Source: Sphingobacterium spiritivorum
Lineage (GTDB): Bacteria; Bacteroidota; Bacteroidia; Sphingobacteriales; Sphingobacteriaceae
Assembly (NCBI RefSeq): GCF_016725325.1
Contig: NZ_CP068083.1
Location: 2,728,001-2,792,000 of the forward strand
Length of the DNA: 64,000 nucleotides
Direction: 5' to 3'
Below are positions 43,084-51,576 of this stretch, piece after piece (the stretch's first letter is position 1; each line of letters opens with the position of its first letter). Made by a program: the position numbers and the translations under genes. The notes under the pieces were generated by a model. The model did not search any database, was not told where the DNA came from, and was given only the letters and a program-made list of their open reading frames with translations.

Positions 43084-45858
43084 TTGAAATCGCAATTAAA
43101 ACTCCAGGGCTTAACCATTACATTACTTCTGTTGATGTTTACAGCCAACGCTTTTGCTCAAAGTGGAAAAGTAACAGGAAAAGTTATTAACAGTAAAACA
43201 AGCGAAACCATTGTCGGTGTAACTGTCAAAGTATTAGGGACATCCAGAGGTGGAAGTTCTGATGTATCCGGTATCTACAATATTCCGGCACTTCCTGTTG
43301 GCAAGTATACATTAGAATTTTCTTATGTCGGATATGCTACTAAGCAAATTACAGAAGTAGAAATCAAAGATAAAGATGTTACTAATCTGGATGTATTGAT
43401 GGACAATTCGGAAGGAACAGTATTAGATCAGGTCGTGATCACGGGATCATTTAAAAAAGAATCTGTTAGTGCTTTATATGCACAGCAAAAGAATAGCGCA
43501 CTTATATCGGATGGTATTTCCAGTGAACAGATCAAACGTTCTCCGGATAAAAATACATCTGAGGCCTTACGTCGCGTGAGTGGTACTACTATACAGGACA
43601 ACAAATTTGTTGTTATCCGCGGTTTAAGTGATCGTTATAACGTCGCAATGTTAGATGGTTCTGTTCTTCCCAGTACTGAAGCAAACAGACGAGCTTTTTC
43701 ATTTGATATCATTCCTTCAAACCTGATTGATAAGATTACAATTTCAAAAACAGCTACTCCTGACTTACCTGCAGATTTTGCCGGAGGAGCAGTTCAGGTA
43801 GCTACTATTGATATCCCTACAAAGGATTTTATATCATTCGGTCTTGGATACGGATACAATACAGCTTCCACATTTAAGGATTTCTTAGGAACAAAAAGAA
43901 ATTTTGCGAATTACATGGGTTTTGATGATGGTTCCAGTAAACTTGCGACTAATTTCCCATCGAGAGAAACAGTTAATGCAGGGCTTTCGGAGAAATGGAA
44001 CAGACTCGTATTGAAGTCTTTGCCAAATGATTTTGCGATCAATAATACATCTGCACTGCCTTCTCAAAGCTATCAGTTTGGTATAGGAAAAGTAAAGCAA
44101 TTTGAAAATAACAATAGATTCGGAGCTTTATTCTCTTTAAGTTACCGTAACTCTCAGAATATATTTGCTGATATCAAGAGAGACTGGTATGAGTATGATT
44201 ACAATGATAATCAGTACAGATTCAGTTCCAATCTGGGTGGTTTATTAAATCTGGGTTATTCCTTCGGAAGAAGTAAAATTACATTTAAGAATCTTTACAA
44301 CAGAGCTTATGATAATATCTATACCGAAAGAACAGGTATAAATAACAGTTCTTCTTCAGACAATCGTTTCTTCGCTTATGATCTTCTGCAAAAATCTTTG
44401 TTCAAGAGTACACTTGAAGGAGAACACGCTTTAACAGAACGTAATGACAAATTGAAGTGGACACTTTCCTGGAGTAATATTCTGAATCAGCAACCTAATC
44501 AGATGAAGATCAACTACGGTAAAAATCTGAATGACCTGGATGATCCTACAGTTCCTTATCTGGCAAATATCACTACGATTGGTAAAGAAAATACAAGACT
44601 TTTCTCTGATTTGAATGAAAACATTTATTCCGGAGAAGTAGGGTACTCCAGACCGATGAAATTTCTGGATGCACCTTCAACACTGAAAGTTGGTGCCGGA
44701 ACGCAATACAGAAAACGTAATTTTGACGCTCGTTTTATAGGTTTCGAGTTGAATGTAAATCAGATGGATGTAGAGCTGCAGAATCAAATCCGTCAGTTGT
44801 CTCCTGACAAGATATTCAATGAAGATTTCATTAACAAAAATTACTTCAAATACAGTGAGATTTCAGGAAGCGGTGACAAGTATGATGCAAATTCACTGAC
44901 TGCTTTCGGATATGCAATGCTTGATCAGAAATTTGCGGATAAGTTCCGTTTTGTATACGGACTTCGTGTAGAGAACTATAATGTACAGTTAAATACAGTT
45001 TCTAAAGTAGTTGACGATACACAAATCGACTTTTTACCATCCCTAAACTTTACTTATAATATCGACGACAGAACGAATCTTCGTGCTTCTTACTACCGTA
45101 CAGTAGCACGTCCTGAATTTCGTGAGTTAGCTCCGTTCTCCTTCTATGATTATGAGCAGTTAGGTATGATATCCGGTAATACAAACTTAAAACGCAGTTC
45201 TATCAATAATGCCGATCTAAGGTTTGAAATGTATCCTACTGCCGGAGAGATCTTCTCTTTCTCTGTTTTTTACAAGCAATTTACAGATGCAATAGAGCCT
45301 TATCGTTATGATGTGAATTCTACTCCTGATATCACGTTCTTCAATACGCCTAAAGCTGAATTATACGGATTTGAGCTGGAAGCCCGTAAGAAGTTAAATT
45401 TTATCAGTGAACAAAGATTTTTTGAGAATACAACAGGTTATATCAACTTCTCTTATGTACACTCAAAAGTTGAAAACCCTACAGATCAAAACTACATTGA
45501 CAAAACCCGCCCTATGGTAGGACAGTCTCCTTATGTGATCAATGCAGGTTTGCAACACTCCACAATGGATAATAAACTAAACTTTAACATTCTGTATAAC
45601 CGTATCGGAAAGAGAATTGCACAGGCAAGCGGAATTCGTTTTGCAAGTACATGGGAAGCTCCTCGTGATGTGCTGGATTTACAGATCGGTTATAAGGTCA
45701 TTAACAACAAAGCTGAGATTAAGTTCAATGCAAGTGATATTATCAATAGTTCGGTTCACGCATACTATGATAATAAAGCATTGGGTACGCCTAATGAGAT
45801 AAATTATAAATACAAACCGGGTTCAAACTATTCGCTGTCATTCAATTATACTTTCTAA
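43084..45858 (+). CDS. TonB-dependent outer-membrane receptor
   Basis: 924 aa; starts with TTG at 43084, since the frame closes at a TAG (43054) and has no ATG near. Signal peptide ends in NAFAQ; a carboxypeptidase-regulatory-like domain follows (about 30-110, GKVTGKVINSKTSETIVGV), then plug (about 125-245, with VVIRGLSDRYNVAMLDGSVL) and a 22-strand barrel ending in NYSLSFNYTF. It moves a substrate across the outer membrane with TonB energy. No SusD gene follows, so it is not a SusCD pair; a lipoprotein gene lies 84 bp downstream. Substrate unknown. Confidence 0.93.
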   Translation: MKSQLKLQGLTITLLLLMFTANAFAQSGKVTGKVINSKTSETIVGVTVKVLGTSRGGSSDVSGIYNIPALPVGKYTLEFSYVGYATKQITEVEIKDKDVTNLDVLMDNSEGTVLDQVVITGSFKKESVSALYAQQKNSALISDGISSEQIKRSPDKNTSEALRRVSGTTIQDNKFVVIRGLSDRYNVAMLDGSVLPSTEANRRAFSFDIIPSNLIDKITISKTATPDLPADFAGGAVQVATIDIPTKDFISFGLGYGYNTASTFKDFLGTKRNFANYMGFDDGSSKLATNFPSRETVNAGLSEKWNRLVLKSLPNDFAINNTSALPSQSYQFGIGKVKQFENNNRFGALFSLSYRNSQNIFADIKRDWYEYDYNDNQYRFSSNLGGLLNLGYSFGRSKITFKNLYNRAYDNIYTERTGINNSSSSDNRFFAYDLLQKSLFKSTLEGEHALTERNDKLKWTLSWSNILNQQPNQMKINYGKNLNDLDDPTVPYLANITTIGKENTRLFSDLNENIYSGEVGYSRPMKFLDAPSTLKVGAGTQYRKRNFDARFIGFELNVNQMDVELQNQIRQLSPDKIFNEDFINKNYFKYSEISGSGDKYDANSLTAFGYAMLDQKFADKFRFVYGLRVENYNVQLNTVSKVVDDTQIDFLPSLNFTYNIDDRTNLRASYYRTVARPEFRELAPFSFYDYEQLGMISGNTNLKRSSINNADLRFEMYPTAGEIFSFSVFYKQFTDAIEPYRYDVNSTPDITFFNTPKAELYGFELEARKKLNFISEQRFFENTTGYINFSYVHSKVENPTDQNYIDKTRPMVGQSPYVINAGLQHSTMDNKLNFNILYNRIGKRIAQASGIRFASTWEAPRDVLDLQIGYKVINNKAEIKFNASDIINSSVHAYYDNKALGTPNEINYKYKPGSNYSLSFNYTF

Positions 45859-45872
45859 AGCATAATAATTTT

Positions 45873-45890
45873 TTAACACGCTGTTAATGA
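45873..45890 (+). promoter_or_regulatory. TTAACAC-N4-TTAATGA element before the lipoprotein gene
   Basis: Two similar 7-mers spaced 11 bp, located 53 bp before the lipoprotein start. It resembles the element before the receptor gene. Confidence 0.3.
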
Positions 45891-45942
45891 CAGTTTTATT
45901 TTAAAAGTATTACTTAGTAATCATAAATTAACAAACAAAATA

Positions 45943-47397
45943 ATGAAAAAGAGATTCTTATTATTCTCCTTATCAGCTTTACTATTGGCTGGAGCATGTA
46001 AAAAAACAACAATTTCAGACAATGGTCCTGATACTGAAAACCCAGGAACCAATAATGGTAATGTAGTCGAGATTTCAGGAGAGATCACTTCTAATACAAC
46101 CTGGACTGCTGATAAGATTTATTTGTTAAAAGGCTTTGTGTATGTTTCTAACGGAGCAACGTTAACTATCGAGCCGGGAACTATTATTAAAGGTGATAAA
46201 GCTACTAAAGCAACTTTAACAGTAACGAGAGGAAGTAAAATCAATGCGACAGGTACTGCTGATAAACCTATTGTCTTTACTTCAGCATTAGGTTCCGGAG
46301 CCAGAAGTCATGGTGACTGGGGTGGTATCATCCTGTTGGGTAAAGCTCCTGTAAATATGGGAACTGATGTGAAGATCGAAGGTGGTCTGGAAGCTCCAAA
46401 AGGAAAAGATGAGAAAAACTATATCTTCTACGGAGGTACAGATGCAGCTGATAATTCAGGTGTTCTTAAATATGTACGTATTGAATTTGCCGGTATTGCA
46501 TATTCTGTAGATAATGAGATCAACGGATTGACAATGGGTGGTGTTGGTAGTGGTACTACACTGGATTATATTCAGGTTTACAGATCAGGAGATGATGCTT
46601 TCGAATGGTTTGGAGGTACAGTTAACGCAAAGCACTTATTGGCTATCGGTACATGGGATGACGATTTCGATACAGATTTTGGTTATTCCGGAAATATTCA
46701 GTTTGCTTTAGCACAACGTGTTGCTACAGTAGCGGATCAGTCAGGATCTAACGGTTTTGAATCTGACAACAATGGTGACGGTACAGATGCTACACCAAAA
46801 ACATCAGCTGTATTTTCTAACGTAACTATTCTGGGGCCTCTTCAGACAGCTTCCGGATCTGCAAATGCAAGTTATCAGCACGGAAATCAGGTTCGTAGAA
46901 ATTCATCTATCAGCTTATTCAACTCCGTAGTATCTGGTTTCCCGATCGGATTATATGTGGATGATACAAAAGTTACTACAGCAAATTCAACATCTAATAA
47001 TTTCCTTACAGGAGCCGCAGTATATAATAACAATCTGTTTATCGGATCGAAGACTGATGCTTTGAAAATTAGTTCTACAACAAACTCCGCTGCTTTAAGC
47101 ACATTGTTAAGAAGTAATAATACATTTGATAATGCAATTTTTGCCACTACAGCGATGTACAAAGCACCATATAACTACGGAACTGATTTTGGTAAGACTC
47201 CTGCAAATCCTGACTTTACGCTGGCAACAGGTTCTGTGCTTGCTACAGGCGCAGTATTTACACATGCTAAAGTTTCGGGTAGCTATTTTGAAAAAGTGGC
47301 TTACAAAGGTGCTTTCGGAACGGAAGACTGGACTAAAGGTTGGGCACATTATGATCCTCAGACATTACCTTACACTACTCCGGGAGCAGTAAAATAA
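45943..47397 (+). CDS. Lipoprotein with repetitive beta-helix-like core, partner of TonB receptor
   Basis: 484 aa. Lipoprotein signal MKKRFLLFSLSALLLAGAC (Cys19). The rest is beta-rich, with the right-handed-helix-like pattern VSNGATLTIEPGTIIKG and repeated aromatic/Gly motifs (GDWGGIILLGKAP). I recognise this as a protein often seen next to TonB receptors in this phylum, but not by a named function. It is probably on the outer surface and may capture the receptor's substrate. A terminator follows. Confidence 0.8.
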   Translation: MKKRFLLFSLSALLLAGACKKTTISDNGPDTENPGTNNGNVVEISGEITSNTTWTADKIYLLKGFVYVSNGATLTIEPGTIIKGDKATKATLTVTRGSKINATGTADKPIVFTSALGSGARSHGDWGGIILLGKAPVNMGTDVKIEGGLEAPKGKDEKNYIFYGGTDAADNSGVLKYVRIEFAGIAYSVDNEINGLTMGGVGSGTTLDYIQVYRSGDDAFEWFGGTVNAKHLLAIGTWDDDFDTDFGYSGNIQFALAQRVATVADQSGSNGFESDNNGDGTDATPKTSAVFSNVTILGPLQTASGSANASYQHGNQVRRNSSISLFNSVVSGFPIGLYVDDTKVTTANSTSNNFLTGAAVYNNNLFIGSKTDALKISSTTNSAALSTLLRSNNTFDNAIFATTAMYKAPYNYGTDFGKTPANPDFTLATGSVLATGAVFTHAKVSGSYFEKVAYKGAFGTEDWTKGWAHYDPQTLPYTTPGAVK

Positions 47398-47420
47398 TTA
47401 AGATCACAGTATACAATAGC

Positions 47421-47447
47421 AAAGGGGATGTTTTTAGCATCCCCTTT
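47421..47447. terminator. Terminator after lipoprotein gene
   Basis: Perfect 10-bp arms AAAGGGGATG / CATCCCCTTT with a 7-nt loop, followed by a T-rich run. Confidence 0.85.
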
Positions 47448-47463
47448 CTTGTTTTATGTATGT

Positions 47464-48669
47464 TTATCGCTTGGGATCATAGTGGTAAACGATCTCAAAT
47501 CGTTGATTCTTTAAATTATCAGCCAGTTGACCTATTGCCAGATTCTGTTTTTGAGGGGTAGGCTCACAGATAGAGTAATACTTGCCATTGTACAGAATCG
47601 CCTCTCCAATGGGTTTGTCAAATTGTACAGCCATTGTAATATGGGTAGGGTACAATAGTGTAATCATCGGCAGGTCATATATTTCTTTGACCAGATAAAA
47701 GAATAATGCAGCTCTGTCATCACAGTCACTGTATTGATTTAACAGTGTTTGTTCAGGAGATAATCTTTTTTCTTTACCAAAGTTTTCTTCATCATTTTCA
47801 TATAAAAATGCGTAGCGGGTAAACTGCATCAGATAGTCTACTCCTTTTTTTTGATTCATGCCTTTTAGATTCTCTTTGAGAACAGGTATCAGTGATTCAT
47901 AAGTTTCCTTGCTCAATGGAATGTTGAAATATGTTTCGAAATCCACCCCAGGATAGTTTGCAAAGATATCACTAACATCTGTATTAAGCTTTACTTTGAA
48001 GTGGTATGCTTTGCTCTTGTATTTAAATGCTAATTGTTTTTCTACATAACGTTCCGGTCTGAAATCCGGCATACGTGTCACTTTATAGCTGAAATCTTTT
48101 TTACCCTCCGGTACCGTAATCTCTACAGGCTTATACGCACCGTTACCATTAAACATCTTGCCATAGTCATGGTAGTTGAGACACATATATTTCTTTTTAT
48201 CTATCGTAAAAAATGGAATATCTGAAATATCCTCATCATTACGGATATAAAATATAATCTGATCCTTGTAAATGGCCAGTCTGGCATCATAGCCGGATTT
48301 AGTCATTAAAAACCATTTGTACAGCGTATATCTGGCATAATTATCCGATTTGGCGCTCAGGCTCTGGGCGGTCTTACGTACTAACTGATAATATAACCAA
48401 TCATTCAGGTCATATTGCTCTTTGTATTTTAATAAGTCATTTATTAACGGCTGATAGCTGCCGGCAGATAAACTGTCATAGAAGGCCTTAATTGAGGTGT
48501 CAGATAAACTGTCAGTAAACGGAATATTAGTTGTAGGATCCGCATGGTAACTAAAAGTACTTTCATAAAAATCGAAACTTTTATTTTGAGCATAACCGGT
48601 CTGAACACCAAAATAGATGCTTAATGCCATGCTGAACAAAAATCTGATATGTATAAAACTCCTCTTCAT
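47464..48669 (-). CDS. Exported transglutaminase-like (papain-fold) protein
   Basis: 401 aa. Signal peptide ends near GYAQ. The C-terminal half has a transglutaminase-like core: a Cys in NQYSDCDDRAALFFYLVKEI, a His in LYPTHITMAVQF and a YYSICEPT segment where the third residue would lie (Glu or Asp variant). The N-terminal half (about 30-200) is unrecognised. Members act as peptidases or crosslinkers or are inactive. It faces the receptor-lipoprotein pair and carries an inverted TTAACAC repeat before its start. Confidence 0.72.
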   Translation of the reverse strand: MKRSFIHIRFLFSMALSIYFGVQTGYAQNKSFDFYESTFSYHADPTTNIPFTDSLSDTSIKAFYDSLSAGSYQPLINDLLKYKEQYDLNDWLYYQLVRKTAQSLSAKSDNYARYTLYKWFLMTKSGYDARLAIYKDQIIFYIRNDEDISDIPFFTIDKKKYMCLNYHDYGKMFNGNGAYKPVEITVPEGKKDFSYKVTRMPDFRPERYVEKQLAFKYKSKAYHFKVKLNTDVSDIFANYPGVDFETYFNIPLSKETYESLIPVLKENLKGMNQKKGVDYLMQFTRYAFLYENDEENFGKEKRLSPEQTLLNQYSDCDDRAALFFYLVKEIYDLPMITLLYPTHITMAVQFDKPIGEAILYNGKYYSICEPTPQKQNLAIGQLADNLKNQRFEIVYHYDPKR

Positions 48670-48672
48670 TCT

Positions 48673-48700
48673 ATTAACACTTTGGTAACAATGTGTTAAT
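48673..48700. promoter_or_regulatory. Inverted ATTAACAC repeat upstream of transglutaminase-like gene
   Basis: ATTAACAC and GTGTTAAT are perfect 8-bp arms around a 12-nt spacer, 3 bp before the start codon. The TTAACAC core repeats that at the receptor promoter. Confidence 0.4.
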
Positions 48701-48825
48701 ATAAATTTAATACTAAATTTTAAAATAAAGATGATTTTTTTGTCATAATTACAAATCAGAGGTAAATCTTCTTTTTGAAATTAGCATATTGTCATCTGGC
48801 TGACTAATACTGAATTATTAAATGG

Positions 48826-49329
48826 TTAGCTATTTAACTTACCTTTTATGTTTTCGATCTGTATAAGATGTCTTTGTGTGTGATAACCTATAAAGCTAAG
48901 CCATTCATAGCGCGTTAAATAACCCACTTGGGGAAATGCCATGTCTGTGCATATTACAGTAAGATCTGCGGATTCAATACTTTTTAATAAGTTTGATTTA
49001 TTGACATCTATTTCTGATAGAAGCTCATTTTTAGTATATAGTTTTTTACGGGGGAGGAGAGAAGGATCTGCTTTAAATTTGAGATCCATGTTTAGAAACA
49101 TTCCTTTCAGCACAGCTATATACTGATCAAAAGGACGCTCCGATACCTGAGTATGTTCATCCGGGATACCACTGCTGCATATAATAATATGGTCTGCAGT
49201 CTGTCCGATAGTCCAGCTGTCTTCAAAAGGAATACTGTTTAGTTGAGTTTCTTCTGTTGTCTGCAAAGATTGATGGAATTGTCCAAAAATATGGTCTATA
49301 CTTTTAGTTACCTGATCATTTAAATTCAT
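48826..49329 (-). CDS. DinB family protein
   Basis: 167 aa, four-helix DinB-like pattern. Metal-ligand candidates are His47 (TADHIIIC) and two His near the end (GYHTQRHLIQI). These proteins include thiol-dependent enzymes; the reaction cannot be told. It is alone, without a clear promoter match. Confidence 0.82.
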   Translation of the reverse strand: MNLNDQVTKSIDHIFGQFHQSLQTTEETQLNSIPFEDSWTIGQTADHIIICSSGIPDEHTQVSERPFDQYIAVLKGMFLNMDLKFKADPSLLPRKKLYTKNELLSEIDVNKSNLLKSIESADLTVICTDMAFPQVGYLTRYEWLSFIGYHTQRHLIQIENIKGKLNS

Positions 49330-49424
49330 AACACATGGTTTTTAATGCCTGTTAAAGGTCGGTAATAACCTTAATATTTTTACTTGCCATAAGACAATAA
49401 ATAATACAGGAAAATTGTCTTCCA

Positions 49425-49454
49425 CAAAGAAAAGCCTGCGCAATTCACGCAGGC
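49425..49454 (-). terminator. Terminator after NTF2-like gene
   Basis: On the minus strand GCCTGCG / CGCAGGC with a 7-nt loop is followed by TTTTCTTT, downstream of the stop at 49492. Confidence 0.85.
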
Positions 49455-49491
49455 CCTATAGTAAAAAAATCTAAAAAGTAGTCGTATTTAA

Positions 49492-49920
49492 TTATGGACA
49501 GGTAGATACCACTTTGCTAACTTTCCAGCTATCTGTGCTGTGGTTTAAGGTAATATAATCTACCCTTGTAAAGTTTTCAAATTTCATAATAACTTTTGCT
49601 ACACAGTGGTTACCGCTTTCATCCAGAATCTGATAGGATGTTTTACAATTGTATTTTAGTCCTTTTGTGGATTTAAGAAATTCACTGTATTGTTTTTTAT
49701 TGTATGTAATGTCCGGAGAGGAAGCATTATAATACTGAAAGTCTTTGGCTAACAGTTCTTCATTCAGCGTTGCTTGTCCAAGAGCAGAGGCTTCCAGAAA
49801 TGTCTTGATAATTGCCATGGAATTCATGTTTTTTAACGGATCCGGATTTACGTTAGCAAAAGAGCTGAATGACGTGATCAGAAGTAATGCTGTTGCGATG
49901 GTTTTGATAATTGTTTTCAT
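49492..49920 (-). CDS. Exported NTF2-like protein
   Basis: 142 aa from the ATG at complement 49918-49920, which begins a signal peptide (MKTIIKTIATALLLITSFSSFA). An in-frame ATG at 49944 would add 8 residues before the signal. The mature part has the SnoaL/NTF2-like alpha-plus-beta pattern with FLEASALGQATLNEELLAKDFQYY and a final WKVSKVVSTC strand. Such cone-shaped domains bind small molecules; no catalytic residues stand out. Confidence 0.78.
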   Translation of the reverse strand: MKTIIKTIATALLLITSFSSFANVNPDPLKNMNSMAIIKTFLEASALGQATLNEELLAKDFQYYNASSPDITYNKKQYSEFLKSTKGLKYNCKTSYQILDESGNHCVAKVIMKFENFTRVDYITLNHSTDSWKVSKVVSTCP

Positions 49921-49960
49921 ATGATTAATATTTTTAGTTGTCATTGTTAATTGTTTGATT

Positions 49961-49968
49961 CAAAGGTA
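49961..49968 (-). promoter_or_regulatory. -7 promoter box for NTF2-like gene
   Basis: Reads TACCTTTG on the minus strand, giving a leader of about 37 nt to the ATG at 49920. Confidence 0.45.
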
Positions 49969-50192
49969 GGTGTCTTTGCTGTTTTGTGAAACAGACATTA
50001 GATCAATGTGGTAAATAACTCGGTAAAACAGGTGGTTTTGTCGGTGAAAAACGGCGAAAGATTTAGAGAAATTATCTCTGTTCAGAATCGAGCTTGTAGA
50101 TAAAAAATGACAACAGTTAAAAATCTAAAATTATGAAGCGGTTTAGGAGTGATTTTTGCTGTGAACCAGTGTGTTAACCAACATTAATATTT

Positions 50193-50912
50193 ATGGAAAT
50201 TAAAACCTCAACAAAATTTGTAGCTGAATTAATTGGTACATTCGGCTTAGTACTATTTGGATGTGGTGCAGCAGCAGTAGCAGGCGCCAGTACCATAGCG
50301 GGATTGTCAGGATTGGGACTTTTGGGTATTTCATTTGCATTTGGCCTTTCTGTGGTCGTATTTGCATATGCAATTGGGGGGATAAGCGGTTGTCATATTA
50401 ATCCGGCAGTCACAATAGGTGTTTTAGTCGCGGGTAAGATTTCTGCAAAAGATGCGGTAGTCTATATAATTGCTCAGCTGATCGGAGCATTATTAGGAGC
50501 TTTTGTCCTGCAGCAGATTTTAAGCGGTCAGTTGGCCGGATTCTCGGCAGGAGAGTGGGCTTATGGCTCTAACGGATGGGGAAAAGGCTATCAGAATGAA
50601 TATGGAACAACAGCGGCTTTTTTAACAGAAGCTGTATTGACCTTTTTATTCTTATTTGTTATTCTGGCCACAACTTCTAAAGTTGGAAACAGTACTATGG
50701 CCGGACTGGCTATAGGTCTTACTTTGGTGTTGATCCATTTGGTAGCTATTCCGATCACGGGTACATCAGTGAATCCTGCACGAAGTTTTGGACCCGCTCT
50801 TTTAGCCGGGGGAGTAGCATTACAGCAACTATGGTTGTTTATTCTGGCACCGGTAGTTGGAGCAATAGTTGCTGCTGTCGTATGGAGAGCTTTATACAGC
50901 GAACCTAAGTAA
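50193..50912 (+). CDS. aqpZ: Aquaporin Z-type water channel
   Basis: 239 aa, six membrane segments and two half helices. Both NPA motifs are present: GCHINPAVTIGVLVAGK (about 66) and GTSVNPARSFGPALLAGG (about 191). Selectivity-filter His and Arg positions (HLVAIPITGTSVNPAR) fit a water channel more than a glycerol facilitator. A terminator follows. Confidence 0.95.
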   Translation: MEIKTSTKFVAELIGTFGLVLFGCGAAAVAGASTIAGLSGLGLLGISFAFGLSVVVFAYAIGGISGCHINPAVTIGVLVAGKISAKDAVVYIIAQLIGALLGAFVLQQILSGQLAGFSAGEWAYGSNGWGKGYQNEYGTTAAFLTEAVLTFLFLFVILATTSKVGNSTMAGLAIGLTLVLIHLVAIPITGTSVNPARSFGPALLAGGVALQQLWLFILAPVVGAIVAAVVWRALYSEPK

Positions 50913-50935
50913 GCTATTATCTTTACTTTATAAGT

Positions 50936-50967
50936 AGCCCTGTCCAGTAAGACAGGGCTATTTTTTT
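50936..50967 (+). terminator. Terminator after aqpZ
   Basis: AGCCCTGTC / GACAGGGCT around 6 nt, then a run of seven T. Confidence 0.9.
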
Positions 50968-51027
50968 GAATATGCTGTAGCTTTTTTTTGATCTATAACG
51001 TTGTGTATTAAAGTAGTATGCTAAATT

Positions 51028-51473
51028 ATGAAAACAGTGAAATTTGGTTTTTTTGCCATGATTGCTCTGCTATTTAATGGCCTGTAAAAAAGATTCATCA
51101 AAGGGTTCTGAAAATATTGGCATTACAGGACGCTGGAAGTTAGTCGAAGTGTATGCCGATCCTGGTGACGGATCCGGAAAATACAGAGCGGTAGACAGTA
51201 AAAAGCTACTTACATTTAAAGCTAACGGTACTGTAGAAGTGCAGAATGGTGATCTTTGCATGGTCTCTATACATTCGGATAATAACGCAACCTCCACTTA
51301 TGAGATATTAGATAAATCGGAGACCTCAGAAAAAAAACAGACTGGTGATCTTTTCATGTGCTGTGATGGAAAATGCACCCGGCGAATCGACCTTTGAAAT
51401 AAAAGGAGACATACTTACTATTTCTTACCTGTGCTTTGAAGGCTGCGGAGAACGTTATAAACGTATAGAATAA
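51028..51473 (+). pseudogene. Frameshifted lipocalin-like lipoprotein gene (two shifts)
   Basis: The ATG at 51028 gives a lipoprotein signal (MKTVKFGFFAMIALL) that runs into a stop. Dropping one T in the TTT near 51078 would restore MIALLLMACKKDSS in the frame that covers 51070-51330 (ITGRWKLVEVYADPGDG). A second shift at an A8 run (51330-51337) would connect to the third frame, ending ESTFEIKGDILTISYLCFEG and a stop at 51471. Without them the only open parts are fragments. Both lie in homopolymers, so sequencing error, true decay and slippage are all possible. Confidence 0.75.
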
Positions 51474-51541
51474 GACGGAGATGTTTTGAGAATTAGCCAA
51501 AACGGAATTGTAGAATACAAAATCCGGATTACTTTTTTGTA

Positions 51542-51572
51542 TTGCGGCAAACTTGCAAAATGCGTATCTTCG
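51542..51572 (+). promoter_or_regulatory. Promoter of dnaX
   Basis: TTG (51542-51544), a 20-bp spacer, and TATCTTCG (51565-51572), 4 nt before the ATG at 51577. The transcript would have essentially no leader. Confidence 0.5.
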
Positions 51573-51576
51573 TGCA

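Noticed and set aside
51062..51397. 111-aa ORF as an intact gene
   Set aside because: It starts at an internal TTG, has only half a signal sequence and ends before the conserved C-terminal part; a frameshifted gene explains it better.
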